A stretch of 8,160 bases of DNA from Methanobacteriota archaeon (GTDB lineage Archaea; Thermoplasmatota; Thermoplasmata; RBG-16-68-12), in assembly GCA_005878635.1 (NCBI GenBank), contig VBLS01000130.1, positions 1-8,160 of the forward strand, written 5' to 3'. A program made the position numbers and the translations under genes. Positions within the stretch are counted from its first letter, which is position 1, and the number at the start of each line of letters is the position of its first letter. Positions 1-6,066 of the stretch are shown one piece after another. A model generated the notes under the pieces. It was not told the DNA's origin and made no database searches. It worked only from the letters and a program-made list of their open reading frames with translations.

Positions 1-1
1 C

Positions 2-601
2 GACGCGATCGCGGGAGAGCGGCGGACGACCACGATCCACCGGGAACACGGACTCCGGTACCGCGTCGACCTGTCGCAGGCCTACTTCAGTCCTCGCCTC
101 GCGTCGGAACGGAAACGAATCGCCGACCTGGTGCACGACGGCGAGCGGGTCGCCGATCCCTTCGCGGGCGTCGGCCCCTACTCGATCCTCATCGCGAAAC
201 GTCGCCGGCCGCGGGAGATCGTCGCCTCGGACGCAAATCCGGTCGCGGTTCGACTTCTCCGGGCGAACGTCGCGGCGAATCGGGCGGAACGGATCACGGT
301 CCTCGAGGGAGACGCGCGCGCCGTCTTGACGAGAGTCGCTCCCGTGGACCGCGTGATCGTCGATCTGCCGCACTCGGCCATGGACTACCTGCCCCAAGCC
401 TTCGGGGCCCTCGCCGAGGAGGGGACGGTCCACCTCTACGCGATCCTGGAGGGAGCAGAGGAGTCCGAGCGAGGCGACGTGATCAAAGCCCTCGCCGAGA
501 AGGCCGGTTTTCTCATCCGAGGTCTCTCGCACCACCACGTGCGCGGCTATTCGCCGACGAAATACCACACCGCGTTCGACGTCACGGTCGCCCGAGCGTG
601 A
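2..601 (+). CDS. trm5: tRNA (guanine37-N1)-methyltransferase, Trm5-like, 3' portion
   Basis: This is the C-terminal 199 residues of a class I SAM-dependent methyltransferase; the reading frame is open from base 2, so the start lies outside the window. Seen in the sequence: a HREHG element followed by Y-R-V-D-L and YFSPRLASER (about 47-113), the SAM-binding motif DPFAGVGPYSI (about 152-184), an acidic ASDANP second motif, a DLPHSA motif (362-379) and a C-terminal YSPTKYH segment. This order is typical of Trm5, which makes m1G37 in tRNA and prevents +1 frameshifting; in archaea it can also begin wyosine synthesis. The related TYW2/Taw2 enzymes usually carry a GLxPSS-type segment where this protein has DLP, so Trm5 is the better call. 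The usual Trm5 motif is NLP, so the Asp is a variant. The last 20 bases overlap the convergent dCTP deaminase-family gene. Confidence 0.87.
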   Translation, partial: DAIAGERRTTTIHREHGLRYRVDLSQAYFSPRLASERKRIADLVHDGERVADPFAGVGPYSILIAKRRRPREIVASDANPVAVRLLRANVAANRAERITVLEGDARAVLTRVAPVDRVIVDLPHSAMDYLPQAFGALAEEGTVHLYAILEGAEESERGDVIKALAEKAGFLIRGLSHHHVRGYSPTKYHTAFDVTVARA

Positions 602-1058
602 CGCCTTTCTGGTGCTGGTAGGTTCCGGAGCGACGCTCGTAGGTCTCCGAGGCGGGCGACTCGAGGGTCACGAAGACGACCTGGGCGAACCGCTCTCCGA
701 TCGGCAGCTCAAGGGGCTCGGACGACGCGTTGAAGGCGCCGAAGGTGAGCGTCCCGGTGAACCCCGCGTCGATGATCCCGAACGATGCGATGACGCCCCG
801 GCGGGCCCAGGTCGTCCGGAGCCAGATCTGGCCCGCGACGTGCCTCCCCAGCCGGATCGTCTCGCGGGTGCTGACGGCGAATCGCGTCCTCGCCGGGATG
901 TGGTTCGGATCCGGCTTCCCCTCCGTCGCGGGCACGACCACCTCATCGACGGAAACGTCGTATCCGTTCGGGGTGAGATTCCCCGCGTCGAACGGCTCGA
1001 TTCCGATCTCGCCTTTGGCGACATATTGCAGGATGTCGGCGTCGGAAAGCAAGCCCAT
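582..1058 (-). CDS. dcd: dCTP deaminase/dUTPase-family protein (probable dUTPase-like branch)
   Basis: A 158-residue trimeric dUTPase-fold protein, the short archaeal size class. Family marks: an N-terminal MGLLSDADI, NLTPNGYDVSV (27-37, the usual QPxSxDVRL-like strand), R81-T-T-W-A-R86 in place of RSSLxR, IIDAGFTGTL (95-104), GERFAQVVF (121-129) and a C-terminal YQHQKG glutamine segment. Canonical enzymes convert dCTP to dUTP (or directly to dUMP) for dTMP synthesis. Aligned without gaps to the E. coli enzyme from memory, R115 and D128 are kept (R86, D97), but S111 is Thr and the deaminating Glu138 is Gly107. Deaminase activity is therefore doubtful; hydrolysis of dUTP, or another nucleotide role, is an inference. 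The start at 1058 is preferred because homology begins there, and an ATTATT box lies 27 bases upstream; the open frame extends further upstream without homology. It converges on trm5 with a 20-base overlap. Confidence 0.85.
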   Translation of the reverse strand: MGLLSDADILQYVAKGEIGIEPFDAGNLTPNGYDVSVDEVVVPATEGKPDPNHIPARTRFAVSTRETIRLGRHVAGQIWLRTTWARRGVIASFGIIDAGFTGTLTFGAFNASSEPLELPIGERFAQVVFVTLESPASETYERRSGTYQHQKGVTLGRP

Positions 1059-1082
1059 GGTCCGTGGTAACTCGTGTCGCGG

Positions 1083-1088
1083 AATAAT
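1083..1088 (-). promoter_or_regulatory. Candidate TATA box for the dCTP deaminase-family gene
   Basis: On the minus strand an ATTATT element is centred about 27 bases before the A of the start codon at 1058, which fits a leaderless transcript. No Shine-Dalgarno sequence precedes the gene. A second, stronger TATATA at 1129-1134 is symmetric and could also serve this strand with a leader of roughly 48 bases. Confidence 0.4.
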
Positions 1089-1128
1089 GCTTCCTTCGAG
1101 AATCAGGAATGGGACGCTTGCCCGAGGG

Positions 1129-1134
1129 TATATA
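1129..1134 (+). promoter_or_regulatory. Candidate TATA box (TATATA) in divergent intergenic region
   Basis: GTATATAGG stands out in GC-rich surroundings. Read on the plus strand, transcription would start near 1157, giving a leader of about 29 bases with a Shine-Dalgarno sequence ahead of the small ORF at 1186. The core is palindromic, so it could also work towards the minus-strand gene. Confidence 0.45.
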
Positions 1135-1172
1135 GGCCGGGCGCACGGAAAGAGCATCGTCAAATCGGAGAA

Positions 1173-1177
1173 AGGAG
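1173..1177 (+). promoter_or_regulatory. Ribosome binding site for the 52-residue ORF
   Basis: AGGAG, within AAAGGAGTGA, sits 8 bases before the ATG at 1186. It is one of only two convincing Shine-Dalgarno sites at plus-strand starts here and is the main reason to take the small ORF seriously. Confidence 0.45.
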
Positions 1178-1185
1178 TGAATCCA

Positions 1186-1344
1186 ATGTGCGCCCTGCTA
1201 TGGAGAAAGAAGCCCGTCAAAGAGAACGGCCTCAAATCGGAACCGAAGGTCCGGAGACGCAAGGCGGACGCGGAACTCGCGCGTTCGTTCCTCGGCCCCG
1301 AGACGGTCGGGTTCCTTCTCGGGCGCGCGTGGGGCCTCCGCTGA
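1186..1344 (+). CDS. Small basic protein of unknown function (candidate gene)
   Basis: The predicted product has 52 residues and is not recognised. It starts MCALLWRKKPVKENG, is rich in Lys and Arg in its first half (a KVRRRKAD run near residues 21-28), and ends with a more hydrophobic ETVGFLLGRAWGLR segment. Support is contextual: a TATATA box about 55 bases upstream, a well-placed AGGAG, an ATG start, and a position that fills the gap between the divergent dCTP deaminase-family gene and the acyl-CoA dehydrogenase. Against it: there is no family match I can name, and the frame stays open upstream as a shadow of the minus-strand gene, so the open length alone means little in GC-rich DNA. It could be a genuine small nucleic-acid-binding or regulatory protein, or a chance ORF in a promoter region. 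Confidence 0.4.
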   Translation: MCALLWRKKPVKENGLKSEPKVRRRKADAELARSFLGPETVGFLLGRAWGLR

Positions 1345-1399
1345 ATTCGACGACCTCGTCCCCGGCGATCCCGGATTGTGGAAGGCCGCCCTCCCAAGG

Positions 1400-1405
1400 T
1401 TTAAG
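1400..1405 (+). promoter_or_regulatory. Candidate TATA box for the acyl-CoA dehydrogenase gene
   Basis: AAGGTTTAAGC gives a purine-rich BRE-like stretch followed by TTTAAG. Transcription would start near 1426-1430, leaving a leader of only 10-14 bases that begins at or within the AGGAGG motif. Confidence 0.4.
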
Positions 1406-1426
1406 CGATTTGCCCAGTTAGACCGC

Positions 1427-1432
1427 AGGAGG
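1427..1432 (+). promoter_or_regulatory. Shine-Dalgarno AGGAGG that places the acyl-CoA dehydrogenase start at an ATC codon
   Basis: A full AGGAGG lies 7 bases before ATC at 1440, the position where homologues have their initiator Met. An in-frame TAG at 1419-1421 closes the frame just upstream, and no ATG, GTG or TTG occurs in frame before 1572. Confidence 0.6.
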
Positions 1433-1439
1433 CGGTCCC

Positions 1440-2597
1440 ATCGACTTTCGTCTCACGGACGAGCAGCGGCTCATCCAGGAGACCGCGCGCGATTTCGTCG
1501 ACAAAGAACTCGTCCCGCACGTCCGGGAGTGGGAGGCCAAAGGGGAGGTCCCAAAGGCCTTCTATGCGAAGATGGCAAATCTGGGATTCCTCGGGGCGCC
1601 GGTGCCGGAGAAGTACGGCGGCGCCGGCATGGACTACGTCGCGTTCATGCTCCTGGTCGAGGAACTCAGCCGCGGCTCCTCGTCCGTGAGGACCACCGTT
1701 TCGGTCCAGACGTCCCTTTCCGAGACCTCCCTCCTGTGGTTCGGCTCGGAGGAGCAGAAGAAGAGGTGGCTCGTGCCGCTCGCCAAGGGGACTACCTTCG
1801 GGGCCTGGGCGCTTACCGAGCCGCAGGCGGGGAGCGACGCGGGCAACTTGCAGACGACCGCGCGCCTCGACGGCGACGAATGGGTCCTCGAAGGCCAGAA
1901 GCGGTTCATCTCGAACGGGAGCCTCGCCGACCTGATCCAGGTTTACGCGCGCGAGCCGGGGACGAGCCGTCACGAGGGCATCTCTCTGTTCATGGTGCCC
2001 AGGGACGCCCCTGGGTTCAAAGTCACACACGTCGAGACCACGACCAAACTGGGCCTTCGCGCGAGCCCCACGGCGGACCTCGCCTTCGAGCGCTGTCGCA
2101 TCCCGAAGGGGAACCTGATCGGGAAACGTGGGGACGGCTGGAACCAGGCGATGAGGACCCTGAACAGCGGGCGGATCGGCATCGCCGCGGGCGCGGTCGG
2201 CGTCGCCCGGGCTGCCCTCGAGGCCGCGGTGAAGTACGTCAAGGAGCGCAAGGCCTTCGGACGGCCGATCGGCGATTTCCAGCTCGTCCGCGAAATGATC
2301 GCGCAGTCCGCGCTGGAGATTGACGCGGCGCGGCTCCTCACCCTCCGCGCGGCCCAGTTGCGGGACCTCGGCTTGGACAACACGCTCGAGGTTTCCATGG
2401 CGAAGTTGTACGGGGCGCAGATGGCACAGCGCGTCACGGATTGGGCGATCCAGGTCCACGGCGGGTACGGGTTCAGCGGCGACTTCGACGTGGAGCGTTA
2501 CTACCGCGATGCCCGGATCCTCGGCCTCTACGAAGGCACGAACGAAATCCAGAAACTGATCATCGCCGACCGGACGCTCGGACCGACGACGAAATGA
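1440..2597 (+). CDS. Acyl-CoA dehydrogenase (apparent ATC start)
   Basis: A 385-residue FAD-dependent acyl-CoA dehydrogenase, normal family length; it oxidises acyl-CoA to trans-2-enoyl-CoA and passes electrons to ETF in fatty-acid or branched-chain degradation. Visible marks: the N-terminal helix DFRLTDEQRLIQETARDF, the first signature ALTEPQAGSDAGN, the second signature around QVHGGYGFSGDFDVERYYRD, and YEGTNEIQ with the catalytic base Glu at about residue 365. The chain-length class cannot be fixed from motifs. The start is odd: homologues begin M-D-F, and here the codon is ATC, 7 bases after AGGAGG. The first standard start in frame is ATG 1572, which would delete 44 conserved residues. 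Either ATC is used, or there is a G-to-C mutation or assembly error. The HIT gene follows closely, suggesting cotranscription. Confidence 0.93.
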   Translation: MDFRLTDEQRLIQETARDFVDKELVPHVREWEAKGEVPKAFYAKMANLGFLGAPVPEKYGGAGMDYVAFMLLVEELSRGSSSVRTTVSVQTSLSETSLLWFGSEEQKKRWLVPLAKGTTFGAWALTEPQAGSDAGNLQTTARLDGDEWVLEGQKRFISNGSLADLIQVYAREPGTSRHEGISLFMVPRDAPGFKVTHVETTTKLGLRASPTADLAFERCRIPKGNLIGKRGDGWNQAMRTLNSGRIGIAAGAVGVARAALEAAVKYVKERKAFGRPIGDFQLVREMIAQSALEIDAARLLTLRAAQLRDLGLDNTLEVSMAKLYGAQMAQRVTDWAIQVHGGYGFSGDFDVERYYRDARILGLYEGTNEIQKLIIADRTLGPTTK

Positions 2598-2605
2598 GGA
2601 GCCCG

Positions 2606-3046
2606 ATGCCGTCCCCCGTGCCGGACTGCATCTTCTGCAAAATCGTGCGCGGCGAGGCACCCGCGAGCATCGTCCACGAAGACGAGACCACGTTGGCGTT
2701 CCTGGACATCCGGCCGATGATCCGCGGTCACGCCCTCGTGATCCCGAAGGCCCACGCCGCTTCGCTCGCGGAATTGCCGAAGGAAAGCTCGGGCCCGATC
2801 CTCGAAACCGCAAGGAAGGTGGCCGCCGCGCTCCGCCGCAGCGGACTGCGGTGCGAGGCGGTGAATCTTTGGCTGGCCGATGGAAAGGAGGCAGGCCAGG
2901 AGGTCTTCCACCTGCACTTCCACGTGCTCCCGAGGTTCCGAGGCGACGGATTCGGCGTCCGGACGGGGCCCGACTACGGCCGGATGCCGGAGCGATTCGA
3001 ATTGGATGCCACGGCCTCGAAGATCCGCGATGCGATGGGGCGTTAG
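2606..3046 (+). CDS. HIT-family nucleotide hydrolase/transferase
   Basis: A 146-residue histidine-triad protein of the Hint/Ap4A-hydrolase type, acting on nucleoside phosphoramidates, dinucleoside polyphosphates or AMP-conjugates in the cytoplasm; the substrate cannot be read from sequence. Visible: N-terminal DCIFCKI with the Cys pair C8/C11 that binds zinc in many Hint proteins, FLDIRPMIRGHALVIPKAH, N87 in the nucleotide-binding segment, AGQEVFHLHFH with the triad H102, H104, H106, and LPRF after it. The start is chosen because TGAGGAG (2595-2601) precedes ATG 2606, although the spacer is only 4 bases. ATG 2594 overlaps the upstream stop as ATGA and would add four residues (MRSP). It probably shares a transcript with the acyl-CoA dehydrogenase. 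Its stop overlaps the stop of the convergent hemerythrin-like gene. Confidence 0.93.
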   Translation: MPSPVPDCIFCKIVRGEAPASIVHEDETTLAFLDIRPMIRGHALVIPKAHAASLAELPKESSGPILETARKVAAALRRSGLRCEAVNLWLADGKEAGQEVFHLHFHVLPRFRGDGFGVRTGPDYGRMPERFELDATASKIRDAMGR

Positions 3047-3540
3047 GGAGCGAAGCGCTTCCGAATCCTCTCCAGGTCGGCCGCGGGAAGTCGCTCGCGG
3101 GCGGTCGGGAACAGGCTCATCCGTTCCTTGCGGAAATGGTCCCAGAGGAACTGGACCAGGAAGATGCCGTGGCGGTTCGTCTCCTGGATCGCGGCCCAGG
3201 AGGCGTCCGCCTCCAACTCTCGGGTCGCGGCCCGGAACTTGTCCACCCCCCTCCGGATCTCGTCGTGCTCGTATCCGACGACGTTGACGAGGGTTCCGTA
3301 TCGTCCGATCGCCTTTTCGAGGGGCGCGAGGAGGACTTCGTCCTCCGCCGCGAGGACCGGCAGGAGTTCTTCTTCGAAGAAGCGGACCGACTCATCGAGG
3401 AGGATCTCGTTCTCTTCGCTCGCGTCCCGGGTCGCCATCATCTCGTCGAGGGTTGCCTCGAGTTCCGTGAGCTTGTCGACGAAATCCGCGTGGTCTGCGA
3501 GGAGCGCGGCGAAGGGATCGTCCTCCGGGAGGTCTCCCAT
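3043..3540 (-). CDS. Hemerythrin-like HHE domain protein with one iron ligand replaced
   Basis: A 165-residue, probably cytoplasmic four-helix protein. Compared from memory with the HHE ligand pattern (His, His-x3-Glu, His, His-x3-Glu), it shows H17 in LLADHADF, E66 in LLPVLAAEDEVLL, H92 in YEHDEI, and H135-x3-E139 in DHFRKERMSLFP. The second His, expected four residues before E66, is Val62. HHE proteins bind a di-iron centre and act in oxygen, nitric oxide or iron sensing and stress handling; with a ligand missing, this one may bind a single metal or serve another role. The start at 3540 is supported by a TATA-like box 27 bases upstream and by where homology begins. It lies 38 bases behind asnS on the same strand but seems to have its own promoter. 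Its TAA stop overlaps the TAG of the HIT gene. Confidence 0.85.
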   Translation of the reverse strand: MGDLPEDDPFAALLADHADFVDKLTELEATLDEMMATRDASEENEILLDESVRFFEEELLPVLAAEDEVLLAPLEKAIGRYGTLVNVVGYEHDEIRRGVDKFRAATRELEADASWAAIQETNRHGIFLVQFLWDHFRKERMSLFPTARERLPAADLERIRKRFAP

Positions 3541-3563
3541 CCGCCCGAAGAGCCGATGCGGCC

Positions 3564-3570
3564 CTAAAAG
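3564..3570 (-). promoter_or_regulatory. Candidate TATA box for the hemerythrin-like gene
   Basis: CTTTTAG on the minus strand is centred 27 bases before the A of ATG 3540, consistent with leaderless transcription. It falls in the 38-base gap between asnS and the hemerythrin-like gene, so the latter can be expressed independently. Confidence 0.45.
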
Positions 3571-3578
3571 GATGCGCA

Positions 3579-4868
3579 CTACGGAGAGAAGCGGCCGGGC
3601 GTCCGCGGGAAGGGCACTGCATCGCGGATGTGTCCGAGCTTGCAGATCCACTGGATGAGTCGCTCCATGCCCATCCCGAAGCCGGCGTGCTGGACGCTCC
3701 CGAATCGGCGGGAATCGAGGTACCAGTCGTAGGCCTTCGGATCCTCGCCTTGTTCGAGGAGCGCCTTCTTGATCGTCTCGAGGTCGGTCTCCCGCTCGCT
3801 CCCGCCGACGATCTCGCCGACCCCGTCGCCGCCGATCACGTCGAACCCGAGGACGAGGTCGGGATGTTTCGGGTCGCGTGCCTTGTAGAACGCCTGCGAG
3901 ACTCGCGGGTAATGCGTGACGATGACCGGCTTCGACTTGCCTTCGGTCAGCGCCCGCTCCTCGAGCGTGCGAAGGTCCTTGCCCCACTCCACCTCGATGC
4001 CCTTCGCCTTGAGCACCTTCAGGGCCTCATCGTACGTCATGCGCTCGAAGGGAGGCTTGACGGCCTTCAGGAATTCCGGCGTGCGGCCTAAGGCGACAAT
4101 TTCCTCGACTCGCTCCTCCGCGACGAGCGCGCAGGCCTGGGAGATGACGCCCTCTGCGTGCCGGATCACGGCGTCCATCCCGACCCAGGCCTCTTCCATC
4201 TCGGCATGCCAGTATTCCGTCAGGTGTCGCGTCGTCCGGGATTTCTCGGCGCGGAACGAGGGCCCGACGTAGTAGATCTTCTCCATCGCGAGGACGAGGG
4301 CCTCCGCGTAGAGCTGCCACGACTGCGTCAGAAAGGCCTTGCGACCGAAGTAGTCGACCTCGAAGAGGGTCGCGCCGCCCTCGCTGCCCGCCGGCGTGAT
4401 CATCGGAGGCTGGACCTCCCAGAAGCCATGTTCGCGGAAGTATTCGTGGACGGCGCCGAAGACCGTGTGACGGACGCGGAAGATGCCCGTCATCTTCTGC
4501 GAACGGACCCACAGATGCCGGACGTCGAGGAGGAACTCTTCGCTCAGGTCTTCCTGAATCGGGAACTTCTCCGCGAAGTGGACGACCTTGAAGTCGTCCG
4601 ATTGGATCTCATACCCGCCGGGGGCCCGCTTGTCGGCGACGACTTTTCCGTGGACGACCACCGCGGACTCGATCAGCGCCTTCTCTGCGGCCTGAAATGC
4701 TTCGGGAGATACGGCATCCCGCGAGATCGTCGCCTGAAGGATCCCCGTCGCGTCCCGGATGACGACGAAGGCCTTCCCCCCGACCGTCCGGGTGCGGTAG
4801 ATCCAGCCTCGCAGCTCGACGACTTTGCCGGTGTGGCGTCCTTTGAGGATTTCTCCGATGGAGACCAT
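3579..4868 (-). CDS. asnS: Asparaginyl-tRNA synthetase, archaeal type
   Basis: A class IIb synthetase of 429 residues (434 from the alternative ATG at 4883) that charges tRNA-Asn with asparagine. N-terminal OB-fold: GKVVELRGWIYRTR. Catalytic domain: QPPMITPAGSEGGATLFEVDYFGRKAFLTQS in two adjoining pieces, motif 2 FRAEKSRTTRHLTEYWHAEME (split FRAEKSRTTRHL and TEYWHAEME), and motif 3 GFGMGMERLIQW ending IRDAVPFPRTPGRFSP. The EYWHAEME and PFPRTPGR segments point to AsnRS rather than AspRS. Homologues commonly begin near VSIGEIL, so ATG 4868 is preferred; a weak AT-rich element near 4898-4905 would put transcription between the two ATGs and agrees. An AsnRS suggests direct Asn-tRNA synthesis rather than sole reliance on amidation of Asp-tRNA-Asn. 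The gene is divergent from the acetyltransferase gene. Confidence 0.95.
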   Translation of the reverse strand: MVSIGEILKGRHTGKVVELRGWIYRTRTVGGKAFVVIRDATGILQATISRDAVSPEAFQAAEKALIESAVVVHGKVVADKRAPGGYEIQSDDFKVVHFAEKFPIQEDLSEEFLLDVRHLWVRSQKMTGIFRVRHTVFGAVHEYFREHGFWEVQPPMITPAGSEGGATLFEVDYFGRKAFLTQSWQLYAEALVLAMEKIYYVGPSFRAEKSRTTRHLTEYWHAEMEEAWVGMDAVIRHAEGVISQACALVAEERVEEIVALGRTPEFLKAVKPPFERMTYDEALKVLKAKGIEVEWGKDLRTLEERALTEGKSKPVIVTHYPRVSQAFYKARDPKHPDLVLGFDVIGGDGVGEIVGGSERETDLETIKKALLEQGEDPKAYDWYLDSRRFGSVQHAGFGMGMERLIQWICKLGHIRDAVPFPRTPGRFSP

Positions 4869-4897
4869 GAACCCCAGTCCCATCCCGCTGGGTCTAG

Positions 4898-4905
4898 ATT
4901 ACATT
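4898..4905 (-). promoter_or_regulatory. Weak candidate TATA element for asnS
   Basis: The minus strand reads GAAAATGTAATCTAGA here, an AT-rich patch in the GC-rich divergent gap. A start of transcription about 26 bases on (near 4875) would leave a 7-base leader before ATG 4868 and exclude ATG 4883. The match to a TATA consensus is poor. The same patch could act on the other strand for the acetyltransferase. Confidence 0.25.
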
Positions 4906-5019
4906 TTCGCGGTTCGCCGGCATCAGAAAAGAGCGACTCGCCTCCGATTCGCGGCCGATGTTCTGATCCAACACCGGGGTCGAAAAGGACAACTACCCCC
5001 GGTGCGGTCCGAGCATCCG

Positions 5020-5517
5020 ATGTTGCGCGTCGCGGGGCCGGAAGACCTCGATGACCTCCATGCCTTCGAGGTCCGGTGCTTTCGTGACCATCCGTTCCGC
5101 CGAGACCATGTGGAGTGGATCCTCGGCAACGACCATGCGTTGACCTTGGTCCAAGACGGGACCGACGGGTTCGTCGCGGTCATGATGCTCCTGTTCGAGG
5201 GGCGGAGTTGTCGCGTCCTTTCGATCGGCGTCGCCCGGAACGCCCGGCGCCGAGGCATCGCGACCGGGTTGATGCAGGCCGCGGAAGCGCTCTGCCGCGA
5301 ACGAAAGATGGGGACCGTTCGGCTCGAAGTGAGCACGCGCAACCTCGCGGCGATCGAGCTGTACCGCGGCCTCGGCTACCGCACGGATGGAGTCCTCTAC
5401 GGGTACTACTCATGGGGAGAAGATGCCTACAGCATGACGAAGAACCTTGCACCGGAACCTTCTCCCAGGATCTCGCCGCCGACAGAACCATCCCGTTCAA
5501 TAAATATTAATCTATAG
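5020..5517 (+). CDS. rimI: GNAT acetyltransferase, RimI/Ard1-like
   Basis: A 165-residue GNAT enzyme that transfers acetyl from acetyl-CoA, most likely to protein N-termini (archaeal RimI/Ard1 homologues acetylate many nascent proteins). Visible: the N-terminal strand LRVAGPEDLDDLHAFEVRCF, SIGVARNARRRGIATGLM with the acetyl-CoA motif RRRGIA (residues 76-81), and LEVSTRNLAAIELYRGLGY with N108 and Y115 in the usual RimI positions, then YYSWGEDAYSMTK. After residue 143 a Pro/Ser-rich tail of about 20 residues runs into an AT-rich repeat that contains the stop; this tail is unlikely to belong to the fold. The start is uncertain: ATG 5020 matches the family N-terminus, GTG 5002 would add six residues, and the frame remains open further upstream without a clear ribosome binding site. 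Confidence 0.87.
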   Translation: MLRVAGPEDLDDLHAFEVRCFRDHPFRRDHVEWILGNDHALTLVQDGTDGFVAVMMLLFEGRSCRVLSIGVARNARRRGIATGLMQAAEALCRERKMGTVRLEVSTRNLAAIELYRGLGYRTDGVLYGYYSWGEDAYSMTKNLAPEPSPRISPPTEPSRSININL

Positions 5518-5526
5518 ATATTAATC
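5504..5526. repeat. Direct repeat ATATTAATC x2 in an AT-rich island
   Basis: Two exact copies of ATATTAATC (5504-5512 and 5518-5526) are spaced 14 bases apart start to start. Each contains the self-complementary ATTAAT, and between them lies the palindrome ATCTATAGAT. The block covers the stop codon of the acetyltransferase gene (TAG 5515-5517) and sits 30-50 bases before the CTTAAG box of pdaD. It could be an operator or activator site, a promoter in its own right, or a transcription end region. Confidence 0.6.
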
Positions 5527-5555
5527 AGCACGAATCGGACGGCGTTCTGCAAATC

Positions 5556-5561
5556 CTTAAG
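5556..5561 (+). promoter_or_regulatory. Candidate TATA box for pdaD
   Basis: AATCCTTAAGT contains CTTAAG, the same core seen before the PrsW-like gene. Transcription would start near 5585, leaving about 12 bases before ATG 5597, with no Shine-Dalgarno sequence. Confidence 0.35.
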
Positions 5562-5596
5562 TCCCCTTCGACAATGCGCCGTGCTCGCGGACTCCC

Positions 5597-6064
5597 ATGC
5601 TCCCAATCCCGACGAAATTCTTCGTGACTTCCGGCAAGGCGGTTTCGAAGGTCTCGGACCTGAATGCCTTCGATGAGGCCCTCCAGAACGCGGGTCTTGC
5701 GGAGCAAAACATCGTGTCCGTCTCTTCCGTGCTGCCGGTCGGCATCAAGCCCGTGCGCAAGCGGGATTTGCCGATGGGGGCGATCACGCACTGCGTCCTC
5801 GCCCAGCAACGCGGCGGGGAGGGGGAGACCGTGTCGGCGGGAATCGCCTACGGATTCCGCGACGACGGGTTCGGCGGATACGTCGCCGAGGGACACATGC
5901 ACGGCACGAAGAACTCGCTCCGCGAGGTCATGGAGTGGAAGATGGGCGAGATGGCGAAGCTCCGCGGCATCAAGTTCCGGCGGATCGACTATCGGATCGA
6001 GGAGCTCAGCATCCCCATGGATCACTACGGAGCCTGCCTCGCGGCCCTCGTGTTCCTCGCGTGA
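5597..6064 (+). CDS. pdaD: Pyruvoyl-dependent arginine decarboxylase
   Basis: A 155-residue proenzyme that converts arginine to agmatine and CO2. It self-cleaves between two serines and turns the second into the pyruvoyl cofactor. Visible: FFVTSGKA near the N-terminus, FDEALQNAGLAEQNIVSVSSVLP with the S43-S44 cleavage site, N38 six residues before the pyruvoyl serine (as N47/S53 in the M. jannaschii enzyme), RDLPMGA, and E98 in GGYVAEG at the position expected for the catalytic Glu109. Length agrees with archaeal enzymes. Agmatine feeds polyamine synthesis and, in archaea, agmatidine at the wobble position of tRNA-Ile2. No other start in frame is available nearby. It is followed after two bases by a zinc-finger gene, which it probably cotranscribes. 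Confidence 0.95.
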   Translation: MLPIPTKFFVTSGKAVSKVSDLNAFDEALQNAGLAEQNIVSVSSVLPVGIKPVRKRDLPMGAITHCVLAQQRGGEGETVSAGIAYGFRDDGFGGYVAEGHMHGTKNSLREVMEWKMGEMAKLRGIKFRRIDYRIEELSIPMDHYGACLAALVFLA

Positions 6065-6066
6065 CC

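Noticed and set aside
612..1070. 152-codon plus-strand frame
   Set aside because: Shadow of the dCTP deaminase-family gene on the other strand; low-complexity Arg/Gly/Asp translation without motifs.
1059..1397. N-terminal extension of the dCTP deaminase-family ORF on the minus strand
   Set aside because: The extra 113 codons are Arg-rich and unlike the family, cross two promoter-like elements, and homology begins at the ATG at 1058.
1401..2813. 470-codon open frame on the minus strand
   Set aside because: It is antisense to the acyl-CoA dehydrogenase and HIT genes, which have clear motifs; its Arg/Gly/Pro-rich translation has no recognisable domain and reflects high GC.
2851..3567. 238-codon plus-strand frame
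   Set aside because: Antisense to the hemerythrin-like gene and overlapping the HIT gene in another frame; no domain pattern.
3541..3987. N-terminal extension of the hemerythrin-like ORF into asnS
   Set aside because: It would overlap the conserved C-terminus of asnS in another frame, and a TATA-like box sits 27 bases before ATG 3540.
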